A stretch of 64,000 nucleotides of DNA from assembly GCF_965638725.1 (NCBI RefSeq), contig NC_134950.1, positions 29,264,932 to 29,328,931 of the forward strand, in the 5' to 3' direction. The notes below the pieces were generated by a model. It was not told where the DNA came from and did no database searches. It saw nothing but the letters and a program-made list of their open reading frames with translations. The position numbers and the translations under genes were made by a program. This stretch comes from Aptenodytes patagonicus. Its lineage: Eukaryota; Chordata; Aves; Sphenisciformes; Spheniscidae. Positions within the stretch are counted from its first letter, which is position 1; each line of letters opens with the position of its first letter. This document shows, piece after piece, positions 26,401 through 38,690 of the stretch.

Positions 26401-28655
26401 TTAACCTTTGAAAAAAGAATAAAAAAAGAAAGCCAAGAAGAGAAGTAATCAATATAGGATAACATACAAAAGCATTTTAGACTTCACTGTCATCCATTTG
26501 TTAATCTAAGCTGATAAGCTTCAGTCTGTGGAGAAACAATTGACTCATTAAGAGGTGAACTGAAATATGGTTGCTCTGAGGATTTTTTCTTATTATTATT
26601 ATTTTAACTTAGTCCTCTGAACAGAAAAAGGAGAAAAACAAATTTGAAAGCTGCTTTACCTGTTACTTTGTTCATAATAATGTGTATACCTTAGTGAAAA
26701 TATAAAAGAAATATTAAAATTAGTTCCATTTCATCAGTGTGACACAGCTACTTTCCACCTTTTAAAGAAATCTGTATTTACAATGAAATGAGCATTTCTT
26801 TTAATATGAACACACAAAATCCTTTTCAAGGAGAATCACCAAAGTCACTTGTCGTCCAAAGGGACACAGCCAGTGGCTTTAATTCAGAGTAGCTTGCTCA
26901 GAAATATTATTTTTGGTGTCATTCTGACATTGCTCTGCAAGCAGTTTAGGCTAATAATGTTATTTTATAGTGGACCCAAGGCAGTTCTCTGTATAATGGC
27001 CCAAGCATATTCATTGCATAATTCAACACCTGATTGAAAAAGACTTTAAATTTATAAAAAACAGTTACCATTTGTGCCTTTCCTTCAGGAAGTAATAGTA
27101 GCAGCACATCAAGAAGGAAAAGTAGTGATTGTTTTCATTCTTTTACTCATCTGTTTGTTTTATATGGTTTCAGGAATTATATAGCTAAGAGTGTAATTAT
27201 GGAATGGGCCTCATCTGCAGGCAGGACAACTTAAAATTTTTTCAGAGTTCAAACATCTTGCTATGAAGCTGAGAAAAGTGGTCTTGTGTGTTTTTGTCTT
27301 TAGCATAAATATTTCATGTTCCTCCATCCCTCCATAAAGTTGCACAGTATAGACAGTCTTCCGTGATACACTGTAGTGAAATCATCTAATTTAAACCACC
27401 ATGGATCAGCCTGAATCTCTGATTAGACTGCTGAAATTATAAACTATATATGTGTGTAGGTGTCTGCCAGTTAACAACCGAATGTCACTGCTGTATGTAC
27501 ATTTGTATATGTAATATATAATCCAGAGACAAAAAAATATTTTAACACAGAAGTAGAATTGGTAATGTGTATCAGTAAATGAAGACTAAGCAGCATTTTG
27601 CTGTTGGCAAACTTTGCTTTTTACCTTTGCAGAGGATTTTTCTATATATCTTCTTACATTTTAAGAATTACCAAACAATTTATACAAGAAAACTGAAGTA
27701 AGAAGCTGTCAGAAAATATTCCTTTCATAACTTCTAATGACATGAAAACGTGAAATATCAACCTTTTAAAAAAAAAAAATATTTTAACCATTGAGATCAG
27801 ATTTGTTACCATGCCAAACAATTCAGACCCCAGTAAAGCTGCACTGACAGTTATTGTACATTTTCAGAGCAGGGCACACTGGTGAATCCAGTCTGTCTTT
27901 GTAACTGATTTTACAAAGCTTTAGAGGGCTGCATAAGTAAAAGCAGTGCTATGTGACAGCTGGACAGAGAAAGTCCTCGTCATTCAGGAGAAGCCTCTCT
28001 CATTGACTAAGAAGCAAGCTGTGGAGATTATCTTTTTTTCTACTCCACCTCCTGCGAAGTGTTAGTAACTCCAAAAAAGAAAGCCCACTAATCCACTTAA
28101 AATGGACTTATAATGGATATTTGGTAGAAATCTAAAAATAAGACAATCTTCTAACATAAAATTATTAAGATTATATGTTATTTGTGCTACTTGGATTCTG
28201 ATCTTGGTTAGAGTACTTAAGGTCCCCTTCAAAACATGGTGCAAAGAATATATCTCCTAAGTTGTTGAAAGATTAATTTGAAAAGCTTCAATATGCAAAG
28301 AATAGGGGCTATTAATTTATTGAAAGTTCACCCAATTACTGAGGTGTACATAGAAGAGGCCTATACTTGCATAAGAGCGAGTATTGGCTTTTGTTTTGGG
28401 TATGACACCTTCCTACCAAAAATTTCACAAATGATTTTGTAGTTTTATTGTCAGGACGATGTAGCTCCTGGGAGATAAGACTTCATGTAACATTTAGTAA
28501 TATTCTTATAGTGAAATTGTATTTTTGAATTTGTGAAGACATGGTAACAGAAAAAGCTTTGATTGTAAGAAAGTATGAGATTTATTTTAACTGAGTTGTA
28601 CCTGGATCTACAGCATAATGCACTGGATATAATGTTTTAACACATACCTACCAGC
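23405..28655. other. AT-rich intergenic DNA
   Basis: No coding gene was recognised. The longest frame, 122 codons at 25974-26342 on the plus strand, has no domain and begins beside a hairpin-forming inverted repeat (25942-25973). Homopolymer A and T runs are common. Nothing else stands out. Confidence 0.55.
25942..25973. repeat. 10-bp perfect inverted repeat (hairpin)
   Basis: TTATTTGCCC at 25942-25951 is matched exactly by GGGCAAATAA at 25964-25973, with a 12-base loop. A weaker 8-bp pair (TGGTATTG and CAATACCA, 25772-25795) lies about 150 bp upstream. Confidence 0.85.
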
Positions 28656-28659
28656 TTAA

Positions 28660-31543
28660 AAGAACTGAAGGGCAGCACAAAGGAACTCCAGCCAGTAAAG
28701 ACAGCTTCACTGGGGGCCCAACGTAAATGCCTCTATGCAAACGCATGTAGCATGGGGAAAAAACAAGAGGAGTTAGAGACATGCGCACGCCTGCAGGGCT
28801 ACGACCTTACTGGCATCACGGAGACGTGGTGGGATGGCTCCTATGACTGGAGTGTTGGGATGGAGGGATACAGGCTCTTTAGGAAGGACAGGCAGGGAAG
28901 ACAAGGAGAGGGTGTCGCCCTCTATGTCAATGACCAGCTGGAGTGCATGGAGCTCTGCCTGGGGATGGATGAGGAGCTGACCGAGAGCTTATGGGTCAGA
29001 ATTAAAGGGAAGGCAGGGACAGGTGACATTACGGTGGGGGTCTGCTACAGGCCACCTGACCAGGAAGACCGAGCGGATGGGGCCCTCTACAGACAGCTAG
29101 GAGCAGCCTCACGCTCACAAGCCCTGGTCCTCATGGGGGACTTCAACCACCCCGACATCTGTTGGAGGGACAACACGGCAGGGCATAAGCAATCTGGGAA
29201 GTTCCTGGAATGCGTTGACGATAACTTCCTTCTCCAAGTGGTAGAGGAGCCAATGAGGAGAGGTGCTATGCTGGACCTTGTTCTCACCAACAAGGAGGGG
29301 CTGGTGGGGAATGCGAAGCTCAAGGGCAGCCTGGGCTGCAGTGACCACGAAATGGTGGAGTTCAAGATCCTTAGGGCACCTCAGAGGGCGCACAGCAAGC
29401 TCACTACCCTGGGCTTCAGGAGAGCAGACTTTGGCCTCTTCAGGGATGTGCTTGGCAGAGTGCCATGGGGCAAAGCCCTGGAGGGCAGAGGGGCCCAAGA
29501 AAGCTGGGTAATAGTCAAGGATCACCTCCTCCAAGCTCAGGAGCGATGCATCCCAACCAAGAGGAAGTCAGGCAAAAACGCCAGGAGGCCTGCATGGATG
29601 AACAAGGAGCCTCTGGACAAACTCCAACACAAAAAGGAAGCCTACAGAGGGTGGAAGCAAGGACAGGTAGCCTGGGAGGAATACAGAGGAATTGTGTGAG
29701 CAGCCAGGGATCAGGTTAGGAAAGCTAAAGCCCTGATTGAATTAAATCTGGCCAGGGATGTCAAGGGCAACAAGAAAAGCTTCTATAGGTATGTTGGGGG
29801 TAAAAGGAAGACGAGGGAAAATGTGGGCCCTCTCCGGAAGGAAACGGGAGACTTGGTTACCCAGGATATGGATATGGAGAAGGTGGAGGTTTTCAACAAC
29901 CTTTTTGGCTCAGTCTTCACTGGCAAGTGCTCAAGCCTCACCGCCCAAGCCGCAGAAGGCAAAGGCAGGGACTGGGAGAATGAAGAGCTGCCCACTGTGG
30001 GAGAACATCAGGTTCGAGACCATCTAAGGCACCTGAAGGTGCACAAGTCCATGGGACCCGATGAGATCCATCTGCGGGTCCTGAGGGAACTGGCGGATGA
30101 AGTTGCTGAGCCACTATCCATCGTATTTGAGAAGTCGTGGCAGTCCGGTGAAGTTCCCACTGACTGGAAAAGGGGAAACATCATCCCCATTTTTAAAAAG
30201 GGAAAAAAGGAAGACCCGGGGAACTACAGGCCAGTCAGTCTCACGTCTGTGCCTGGGAAGATCATGGAGCAGATCCTCCTGGAAGCTGTGCTAAGGCCCA
30301 TGGAAGACAGGGAGGTGATTTGAGACAGCCAGCATGGCTACACCAAGGGCAAGTCCTGCCTGACTAACGTAGTGGCCTTCTGTGATGGAGTGACTACATC
30401 AGTGGACATGGGAAGGGCTACAAATGTTGTCTATCTGGACCTCTGTAAGGCCTTTGACACCGTCCCCCACAACATCCTTCTCTCTAAACTGGAAAGGTAT
30501 GGATTTGATGGGTGGACTGTCCAGTGGGTGAGGAATTGTTTAGATGGTCACATCCAGAGGGTAGTGGTCAACGGCTCAATGTCCAGATGGAGATGGGTGA
30601 CGAGTGGCGTCCCACAGGGGTCCGTATTGGCAACAGTATTGTTTAATAACTTCATCAATGACATAGACAGTGGATTGAGTGCACCCTCAGCAAGTTTGCA
30701 GATGACACCAAGCTGAGTGGTGCGGTTGACACGCCAGAGGGATGGGCCCGTGTGAACCTCATGAGGTTTAACAAGGCCAAGCGCAAGGTCCTGCACCTGG
30801 GTCGGGGCAACCCCCAGTATCAATACAGGCTGGGGGATGAAGGGATTGAGAGCAGCCCTGCCGAGAAGGACTTGGGGGTACTGGTGGGTGAAAAGCTGGA
30901 CATGAGCCAGCAATGTGCGCTCACAGCCCAGAAGGCCAATCGTATCCTGGGCCGCATCAAAAGAAGCATGGCCAGCAGGTCGAGGGAGCTGATTCTGCCC
31001 CTCTACTCTGCTCTGGTGAGACCCCACCTGGAGTACTGTGTCCAGCTCTGGAGCCCTCAGCATAAGAAAGACACGGGCCTGTTGGAGTGGGTCCAGAGGA
31101 GGGTCACTAAAATGATCAGGGGGATGGAACACCTCTCCTATGAAGAAAGGCTGAGAGAGTTGGGGTTGTTCAGCCTGGAGAAGAGAAGGCTTTGGGGAGA
31201 CCTTATTGCAGCCTATCAGTACTTCAAGGGGGCTTATAAAAAAGATGGTGGCAAACTTTTTAGCAGGGCCTGTTGCGACAGGACAAGACAGAATGGCTTT
31301 AAACTACAGGGGGGTAGATTTAGACTAGATATACGGAAGAAATTTTTTGCACTGAGGGTGGTGAAACACTGGCACAGGTTGCCCAGAGAGGTGGTGGATG
31401 CCCCATGCCTGGAAACATTCAAGGTCAGGTTGGATGGGGCTCTGAGCAACCTGATGTAGTTGAAGATGTCCCTGCCCACGGCAGGGGGTTTGGACTAGAT
31501 GACTTTTAGAGGTCCCTTCCAACCCAAACTATTCTATGATTCT
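28660..31543 (+). mobile_element. CR1 LINE, endonuclease + RT + 3' UTR
   Basis: This 2.9-kb copy starts near 28660, at the ORF1/ORF2 junction, and ends at 31543 with the octamer tail. It is nearly identical to the minus-strand copy at 52.89-55.85 kb. The flanks of the two copies differ on both sides, so they are separate insertions rather than a duplicated block. Damage in this copy: TGA at 29697-29699, TGA at 30321-30323, loss of one G near 30672 (a frameshift just before the catalytic DD box), and a 39-bp deletion near 30747 between TGGG repeats. Confidence 0.97.
28752..31459 (+). pseudogene. CR1 ORF2 (endonuclease-RT), broken
   Basis: ORF2 encodes the enzyme that nicks target DNA and copies CR1 RNA. 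The frame probably begins before the ATG at 28752, because in-frame codons upstream read LYANACS, the usual start of the apurinic-type endonuclease. Endonuclease motifs: ITETWW (about residue 22, catalytic Glu), [15 protein letters not shown] (about 124) and SDHEMVEF (about 198, catalytic Asp-His). Premature TGA codons follow at 29697 and 30321. RT motifs continue in frame: [34 protein letters not shown] and [21 protein letters not shown] one-base loss then shifts the frame, so the DD box reads out of frame. The C-terminal part resumes at 30752-31459. It is inactive. Confidence 0.95.
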
Positions 31544-31660
31544 ATAACAAGATGTGTTTGTAGTTGGATGCAGAATTTATCATTTCAAGATTATCAATTC
31601 AGATCTGTATTATTTCTTAATGCTTTACAATCGTTATAACTGAAAGCTTGCTCAGAAGCC

Positions 31661-32150
31661 GATTGCTGGGGAGCAGCAAGGACCAGCTGCTCCCTCAGGG
31701 CCGGGGGCCGAGAAGCCTGTCCCACCCTCCCAGTGAGGCGAGAGGGCAGGCCTGAAGATGGCAGATATGTTCACCCAAGAGTTCAGATGACCAGGCAAGG
31801 TCATGTTGATCAGGTAGGTCTGAGTTCAAGACAGGTGGACAGGTCAGGTTCATGTCCGGTGAGGGTAACCAAGGGTAACACAGTCCGAGGCATCGGGCAC
31901 CTCCCTGGGGATGGGGATGGGGATAGGGACAGGCTGGGGTGTGGGCCTGCAGGTGGGCCCGACTTGGCAGGCCCCATGGCAGGGCAGGGCTGTGGCGAGC
32001 TGGAGACCGGCCCTGCTGCAGCGCTGCTGGTACAGGGAGCTGACAGCCCTGGGGGGCTGACATGGGGTCCTGGGCCATGGGTGGGTTGGAGGAGTCTCAG
32101 GGGGCTTGGCAGGGGTAGTTGGGGCTGGTGGTGCTCTCAGGGCCCTGACA
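31661..32150 (-). repeat. GC-rich block, copy A of a possible dispersed element
   Basis: This is an isolated 490-bp GC-rich segment in AT-rich DNA. Read on the minus strand it begins TGTCAGGGCCCTG and ends CTTGCTGCTCCCCAGCAA. The block at 39710-40180 (plus strand) begins and ends in nearly the same way. Interior similarity is weak by eye. It contains a G-quadruplex motif at 31907-31928. Overlapping open frames on both strands (up to 146 codons) look like composition artefacts. It could be an old LTR or a non-autonomous transposon; no target duplication was found. Confidence 0.45.
31907..31928 (+). other. G-quadruplex motif
   Basis: Four G-runs lie close together: GGGG at 31907, 31913 and 31919 and GGG at 31926, with loops of 2, 2 and 3 bases. 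This meets the usual sequence rule for an intramolecular G-quadruplex on the plus strand. Confidence 0.8.
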
Positions 32151-35100
32151 ACAATGTTCAATGCACTAAGTAGAGTAGATGGCTTTCTTGCAAGATTATT
32201 GCATCAAAACTTCACTTGGACGTAAAAACCTTCTAGGCTTTCTAGCCTGAGTTTTAATATTTAGACGTATTGGTTTTTTCTTGCATACATACTACCTAGA
32301 GGAGAGTAGGATAAATCAGAATTGATGCAGATATCATGATCTTGCAGGACCAGGACTGTATATTTTGGGAAAACTATATTCCCAAAACTGTACATTTTGG
32401 GAAAAAAGAGAGAGGTTATCTAAACATTTACCCAGCCAAAAGGAAAAGATGGTTTCATATTCCACTTCCCTTGCTTCCAGGTACGTATCACAAGGCACGA
32501 GGGATTCAGCAGCCCTGGCATGACAGGGCACCTATGCTGTGCCAGAAAGAAGGATCAAGCAGAATATATTCCCCCATCCATCTAGTGCAACAGTTACAAC
32601 CTTCTAGTTTACAGTTTCCTGTTGGAATTCCTCCTGGAGCACATATCAATGCTACTTTATCTTCAGGATTAATTCAATGCTACTACTAAACCCTATTTAC
32701 TCATCATCTTTGACGTCACATCCCAGGCATTTTACCAGCATCTCCTTTGGCATCTGGAACATATTTCCATTTAAACTGATTTGCCTATAATTTCATATGT
32801 ATGTTTATTATTTCCTTAATCCATTTCAGACCTTGCACGTAAGTGTATGTGTAGATAGTAACTAGAGATATCATTAAAACTTCATTAATATTGGGATGAA
32901 ATTTAAAGAGAGACCTTTATTTCTACTTTAATTGTTCAAATAAATCTGCAAATTTAGTTTTATTACTGAACATAGATTAGCTGAATTTGTTGCTTCCTAA
33001 TAATTGCATGTTATTATTTTTTCAGAATGTTCTAACATGTGCCTTTTTGTTAATGTTGTTTTATTTTCTTCATACTTATTTCCTACCCACATTTCCTCTG
33101 CCTGAAAGGCCTAGACCTCTGAGAGACCTGCCTAATGCCACAACTACTGAGTAATGTTTCTTCAACTTTCCTCAGCTGCTGTTCCCAGGATTCACATGTA
33201 ATAGCTATTTTTCCTTGGAGCAAAGCACACTACGGAGAGGATATTTTTGTCGTAATACCAAATGGAATAGCACTTAAACAAAATTATGTATAACTTTTAT
33301 AAACTATCCAGATTTAGTTCCGGTTTTCTCTGTTAAACATGGTTCAACTCTTTTCAAACAGGCTAGCAATATTTTGTTATGGAAGGCTCTGTTTGGAATT
33401 AAATCCACAACAGAGTTGTCAGAGTTCCTGAGTCTGGAGGGTCTTCAAAGTACTCATGAAGACATGAAGATGATTTATTTTCAAGATTTCTTTTTTAAGT
33501 TTTTACTTTTTGTAGACAACAGACAACAATCATGCAGGGAATAGAAAAGCTCTCTGGAGCTCACTAATTCTTGATGAGTGCACTGGAATTGTTTGCAAAG
33601 ACCTCAGTTGCTGCTTCTCTCCCCTAGTTGTGAAGAGACCAGGTAATGTATCACTTATTATGGTGACAAAACCTGAAGAAAAGAATGATGTTTTGGCATG
33701 AAAATATAGGGTCATATGCTACATGTGCATGCTAAAGCACAGAAGCATTTTTTGTGGTAATAAGCAGCAAAGTAGAAAGCTCTAGGTGAAGAACACCAAT
33801 AGACTGTTTAAAAACTTTTATTAGCCATTGCACTCCAATGACTATTGGCTACCATCATACAGTTTCTAGGTTTTCTTAATTCATTCAGTACTTGCTTTGT
33901 TAAAAATGTATTCTCTCAATAAAAGTTCACTGGAAATGAATAATACCTATTTTTCACTCAGTTTTAATCTCAGTTATGCTGAGCTTTATCAGTACTGCAC
34001 CTTCACAAAGTTCAGCTAAGCAACAGTGAGAATGAGACTATAGGAGCCTAACTTTGCTTCAAAACTCTGTTTAAATGTGTTCAGATTCTATGTTTATGAA
34101 CATTTTAAAAAAATAGATGAGATATTGACCCTATAAATAAATATATTGCAAATTATTCACATATCACTAATTCATTTCTACAGTTAATTTACACATAGTC
34201 AAGTTAATTTACTGATATTTTTTCCACCTTTTTACCTTACCTTGTTTACATCATCAATATATAAATTCATTATATAAATGAGATAGTTTGCTGATGAGAT
34301 CGATGTGTTTTACTGTGTTTTGCAGATGATTTAAGTGTATATGTGATTCCACCAAAACTTTCATAATATCAATATGGACAGTTTTGCATTAGGACTTATC
34401 TAGCAAGACAAATGAGCACACTGTTATAAATATACCTGTAATGTGTCTGAATCCCTCATTATAATTTATCCAGTACACATCTGAAATTGCACTGTATTCA
34501 TCATTTTAATATACTTTCTGTATTACCCAGGTTTGCATCAGAAAGGTAAATCAAAACAGATTTCAGATATTTCATTCATAAATGAATTAAAATGATGCTT
34601 TCACTTACTATAGAAATTACTACTTATTTCATTGGATGTGAAACATACATGATAGATGAATGAGGTGGGGAAGATGAGTGGACATAGGGTAATATGGTCT
34701 CAGCCTCTCCTCTTCAGGAATATTCTTTCTGCCATTCCTTCCAGTCAAAACATTTTAGAAAATGACTAACTACTCCTCTACCTCTTCTATCATTCTTTAC
34801 TCACTTTGTCGTTCTCATACTGTAAGGGTTGGTATATACTCCTAAAGGATAGCTTTTTAAAGACACTGGTAAGTCTTTCTGATTGGTACTTTGCAGGTCA
34901 GGAGGGGATTTTCTAAATAAGGCTGAAACTGGTGATGGTTTGACAACTATTTTACCTTCCCAACTTCTTTATATAAGTAAAAGACATTTTAACTAGCAGA
35001 ACATGTGGTTACTGTTCAGGCTAAAGACTGAAGGGCTACACCTCAGGTTAAATTATACTGGGAAAACGGGGTTCCTGAAGTCCTTTACTTACAAAATTGT

Positions 35101-35538
35101 CCTTTTGACATTCCCTTTTCTCCTCATGGAATAGAGGGTCAGCACATCTGAAGTTGTCTGCCTTGGGTGTTAGTTTGTACGTTTGGAATAGGAGAACAGA
35201 AAAAGCAGGACAAGTAGTGTTTCCAGTCTGGAGTCAGTACAAATACCCTGTCACTTACATGATTTCCCGTACCTTTCCTTATTCACGTGAATGTTTTAAT
35301 CAACCAGAATGTTATTTCAGCTAGATTAGCAATGTTATTGCCCTCTAGTGGACTTATTTATTTGCAATCGTATAAATTATCCTGAAAACATTTTGAAAAA
35401 CATATGCTCTGTAACACAGAAAAGTGAGTCTGAACAAGAAAATATCCCTTATTGAAAAATATCCCATGAGTGACTTTTTGCAAGGTATGTGTTGGGGATT
35501 ATAAAATGTAAATTTTATTGGAAGACAGGAAACTTCTT
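32151..35538. other. AT-rich intergenic DNA
   Basis: No gene or recognisable repeat. A small inverted repeat lies at 32363-32387 (TTTTGGGAA and TTCCCAAAA, 7-base loop), with a third copy of 'attttggga' just after it. Confidence 0.55.
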
Positions 35539-35609
35539 AGAATCATAGAATCATAGAATCACTGAGGTTCAAAAAGATGTTTAAGATCATCGAGTCCAAC
35601 CATCGACCA

Positions 35610-38435
35610 CTAAACCATGTCCCTAAGTGCCTCATCTACACATCTTTTAAATACCTCCAGGGATGGGGACTCAACCACTTCCCTGGGCAGCCTGGTCCAA
35701 TGTTTCACCACTCTTTCAGTAAAGAAATTTTTCCTTACATCCAATCTAAACCTCCCCTGCCGCAACTTGAGGCCATTTCCTCTCGTCCTATCGCTTGTTA
35801 CTTGGGAGAAGACCAACACCCACCTCGCTACAACCTCCTTTCAGGGAGTTGTAGAGAGCGATGAGGTCTCCCCTCAGCCTCCTCTTCTCCAGGCTAAACA
35901 GTCCCAGTTCCCTCAGCCGCTCCTCATAAGACTTGTTCTCCAGACCCTTCACCAGCCTCGTTGCCCTCCTCTGGACACGCTCTAACACCTCGATGTCCTT
36001 CTTGTAGTGAGGGGCCCAAAACTGAACACAGTATTCGAGGTGCGGCCTCACCAGGGCCGAGTACAGGGGCACCATCACTTCCCTACTCCTACTGGCCACA
36101 CTATTTCTGATACAGGCCAGGATGCCATTGGCCTTTTTGGCCACCTGGGCACACTGCTGGCTCATGTTCAGCCAGCTGTCGACCAACACCCCCAGGTCCT
36201 TTTCCGCCAGGCAGCTTTCCAGCCACTCTTCCCCAAGCCTGTAGCGCTGCATGGGGTTGTTGTGGCCCAAGTGCAGGACCCGGCAACTCATACAGTTGGC
36301 CTCGGCCCATCGATCCAGCCTGTCCAGGTCCCTCTGCAGAGCCTTCCTACCCTCGAGCAGATCAGCACTCCCGCCCAACTTGGTGTCGTCTGAAAACTTA
36401 CTGAGGGTGCACTCGATCCCCTCCTCCAGATCATTGATGAAGATATTAAACAAGACCGGCCCCAATACTGAGCCCTGGGGAACACCGCTCGTGACCGGCT
36501 GCCAGCTGGATTGAACTCCATTCACCACAACTCTCTGGGCCTGGCTGTCCAGCCAGTTTTTGACCCAGCGCAGGGTCCACCTGTCTAAGCCGTGAGCCGC
36601 CAGCTTCTCGAGGAGAATGCTGTGGGAGGCGGTGTCAAAGGCCTTACTGAAGTCCAGGTAGACCACATCCACAGACCTTTCCCTCATCCACTAGGCGGGT
36701 CACCTGGTCATAGAAGGAGATCAGGTTGGTCAAGCAGGACCTGCCTCTCATGAACCCATGCTGGCTGGGCCTGATCCCCTGGTTGTCCCGCTCATGTCTG
36801 AACCGCTCCATAATCTTCCCCAGCACCGAGGTCAGGCTGACAAGCCTGTAGTTCCCCGGATCCTCCTTCCGGCCCTTCTTGTAGATGGGCGTCACATTGG
36901 CAAGCCTCCAGTCGTCCAGGACCTCCCCCGTTAACCAGGACTGCTGATAAATGATGGGAGAGTGGCTTGGCGAGCTCCTCCGCCAGCTCCCTCAGCACTC
37001 TCGGGTGGATCCCATCCGGCCCCATGGACTGGTGAGCATCCAGGTGGCGTAGCAGGTCGTTGACTGCTTCCTCTTGGATTATGGGGGGTTCATCCTGCTC
37101 GCCGTCCCTGTCTTCCAGCTCGTGGGGCTGAGTACCCTGAGGATAACTGGTCTGCCTGTTAAAGACTGAGGCAAAGAAGGCATTGAGTACCTCAGCCTTT
37201 TCCTCATCCTTGGTGACAATGTTCCCCCCCGGCATCCAATAAAGGATGGAGATTCTCCTTGGCTCTCTTCCTGTCATTAATATATTTGTAAAAACTTTTT
37301 TTGTTGTCTTTAACGACAGTGGCCAGATTGCGTTCTAGCTGGGCTTTTGCCTTTCTCATTTCTTCTCTGCACGACCTAACGAGATCCCTGTACTCTTCTT
37401 GAGTCACCTGCCCCTTCTGCCACAAGCGGTAAACTCTCCTTTTTTTCCTGAGTCCCAGCAAGAGCTCCCCGTTCAGCCAGGCCGGTCGTCTTCCCCGCCT
37501 GTTCTTCTTACGGCGTATGGGGACAGCCTGCTCCTGCGCCTTTCAGACTTCCTTCTTGAAGAACGTCCAGCCTTCCTGGACCCCTTTGCCCTTCAGGACT
37601 GTCTCCCAAGGGACTCTCTCAACCAGTGCCCTGAACAGGCCAAAGTCCGCCCTCCGGAAGTCCATGGTTGCGGTTTTGCTGCCCCCCCCTCCTTACTTCA
37701 CCAAGAAGCGAGAATTCTACCATTTCATGGTCGCTAAGCCCAAGACGGCCTCCGACCACCACATCTCCCACCAGTCCTTCTCTGTTTGTAAACAGCAGGT
37801 TGAGCGAGGCACCTCCCCTGGTAGGCTCACTTACCAGCTGTGTCAGGAAGTTGTCTTCCACACACTCCAGGAACCTCCTAGACTGCTTCCTCTCTGCCGT
37901 GTTGTATTTCCAGCAGACGTCCGGGAAGTTGAAGTCCCCCACGAGAACAAGGGCTAGCGATTGAGAGACTTCTGCCAGCCACTTGTAGAACGCTTCATCC
38001 GCCCCTTCATCCTGGTTGGGTGGTCTATAACAGACTCCCAGCAGGATATCTGCCTCGTTGGCCTTCCCCCTCATCCTTACCCATAAACACTCAACCGTAT
38101 CATCATCACAATCGTTGAGCTCTATACAATCAAAACACTCCCTAACATACAGAGCCACCCCACCGCCTCTCCTTCCTCGCCTGTCCCTTCAGAAGAGTCT
38201 ATAGCCATCCATTGCAGCATTCCAGTCGTGAGTCACTCCACCATGTTTCTGTGATGGCGACTAAGTCATATCTCTCCCGCTGCACAATGGCCTCCAGCTC
38301 CTCCTGTTTGCCGCCCATGCTGCGTGCATTGGTGTAGATGCACTTGAGCTGGGCTATTGATTTCACCCCTGGCATTGGCATGCTACCCCTAGGCTCATCT
38401 CTAGTGAGCCTGGTTTTATCCCCTTCCCCCTTCAA
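35610..38435 (-). pseudogene. CR1 ORF2 (endonuclease-RT), multiply broken
   Basis: Endonuclease pieces lie at 38199-38435 (YTNARSMGGKQEELEA, ITETWW with the catalytic Glu) and 37619-38158 ([23 protein letters not shown] with the catalytic Asp-His). A linker piece lies at 37204-37461. The start of RT is at 36644-37277 (MGPDGIHPRVLRELAEEL, GNYRLVSLTSVLGKIMERF). The RT core is at 35788-36687 ([49 protein letters not shown]), and the C-terminus is at 35610-35819. The pieces are in shifted frames. The order and spacing match an ordinary CR1 ORF2. It is inactive. Confidence 0.93.
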
Positions 38436-38437
38436 AC

Positions 38438-38674
38438 CTAGTTTAAAGCCCTCTCAATGAGCCCTGCCAATTCATGAGCAATGATCCTTTTCCCCCTGTG
38501 AGACAGCTGGACTCCATCTGTTGCCAGCAGGCCCGGTGCCGTGTAAACCTCCCCATGATCCCGAAAGCCAAAATTCTGCCGATGGCACCAGCCCCTGAGC
38601 CACGTGTTGATCAGGTGTGTTTTCCTGTTCCTTTCAGTATCCTTCCCTGCCACTGTAGGGATTGAGGAAAACAC
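38438..38674 (-). pseudogene. CR1 ORF1 C-terminal fragment
   Basis: A 78-codon piece directly upstream of ORF2 on the same strand reads 'NTWLRGWCHRQNFGFRDHG' and, near its end, 'LLATDGVQLSHRGKRIIAHE'. The D-G-V-x-L-S motif is the C-terminal block of the esterase-like (SGNH-type) domain found in CR1 ORF1, carrying its Asp-x-x-x-x-Ser pattern. It ends with a stop before the endonuclease frame begins. Only the end of the domain is present, because the element is 5'-truncated here. Confidence 0.7.
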
Positions 38675-38690
38675 TACCTGATTCTTGTAT

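Larger units (their letters stand above)
35539..38690 (-). mobile_element. CR1 LINE, ORF1 end through 3' UTR
   Basis: This is the longest CR1 copy in the window, about 3.15 kb. The octamer tail is at 35539 on the plus strand. The element reaches back past the start of ORF2 into the C-terminal part of ORF1, and is truncated near 38690. It belongs to the same subfamily as the 20.0-kb copy (shared [15 protein letters not shown]-like thumb and FSDD box). Several frameshifts and a small deletion near 36285 break it. Confidence 0.96.

Noticed and set aside
31733-32173. 146-codon Gly/Arg-rich plus-strand frame
   Set aside because: It falls inside GC-rich repeat-like copy A; open frames also exist on the other strand, consistent with composition.
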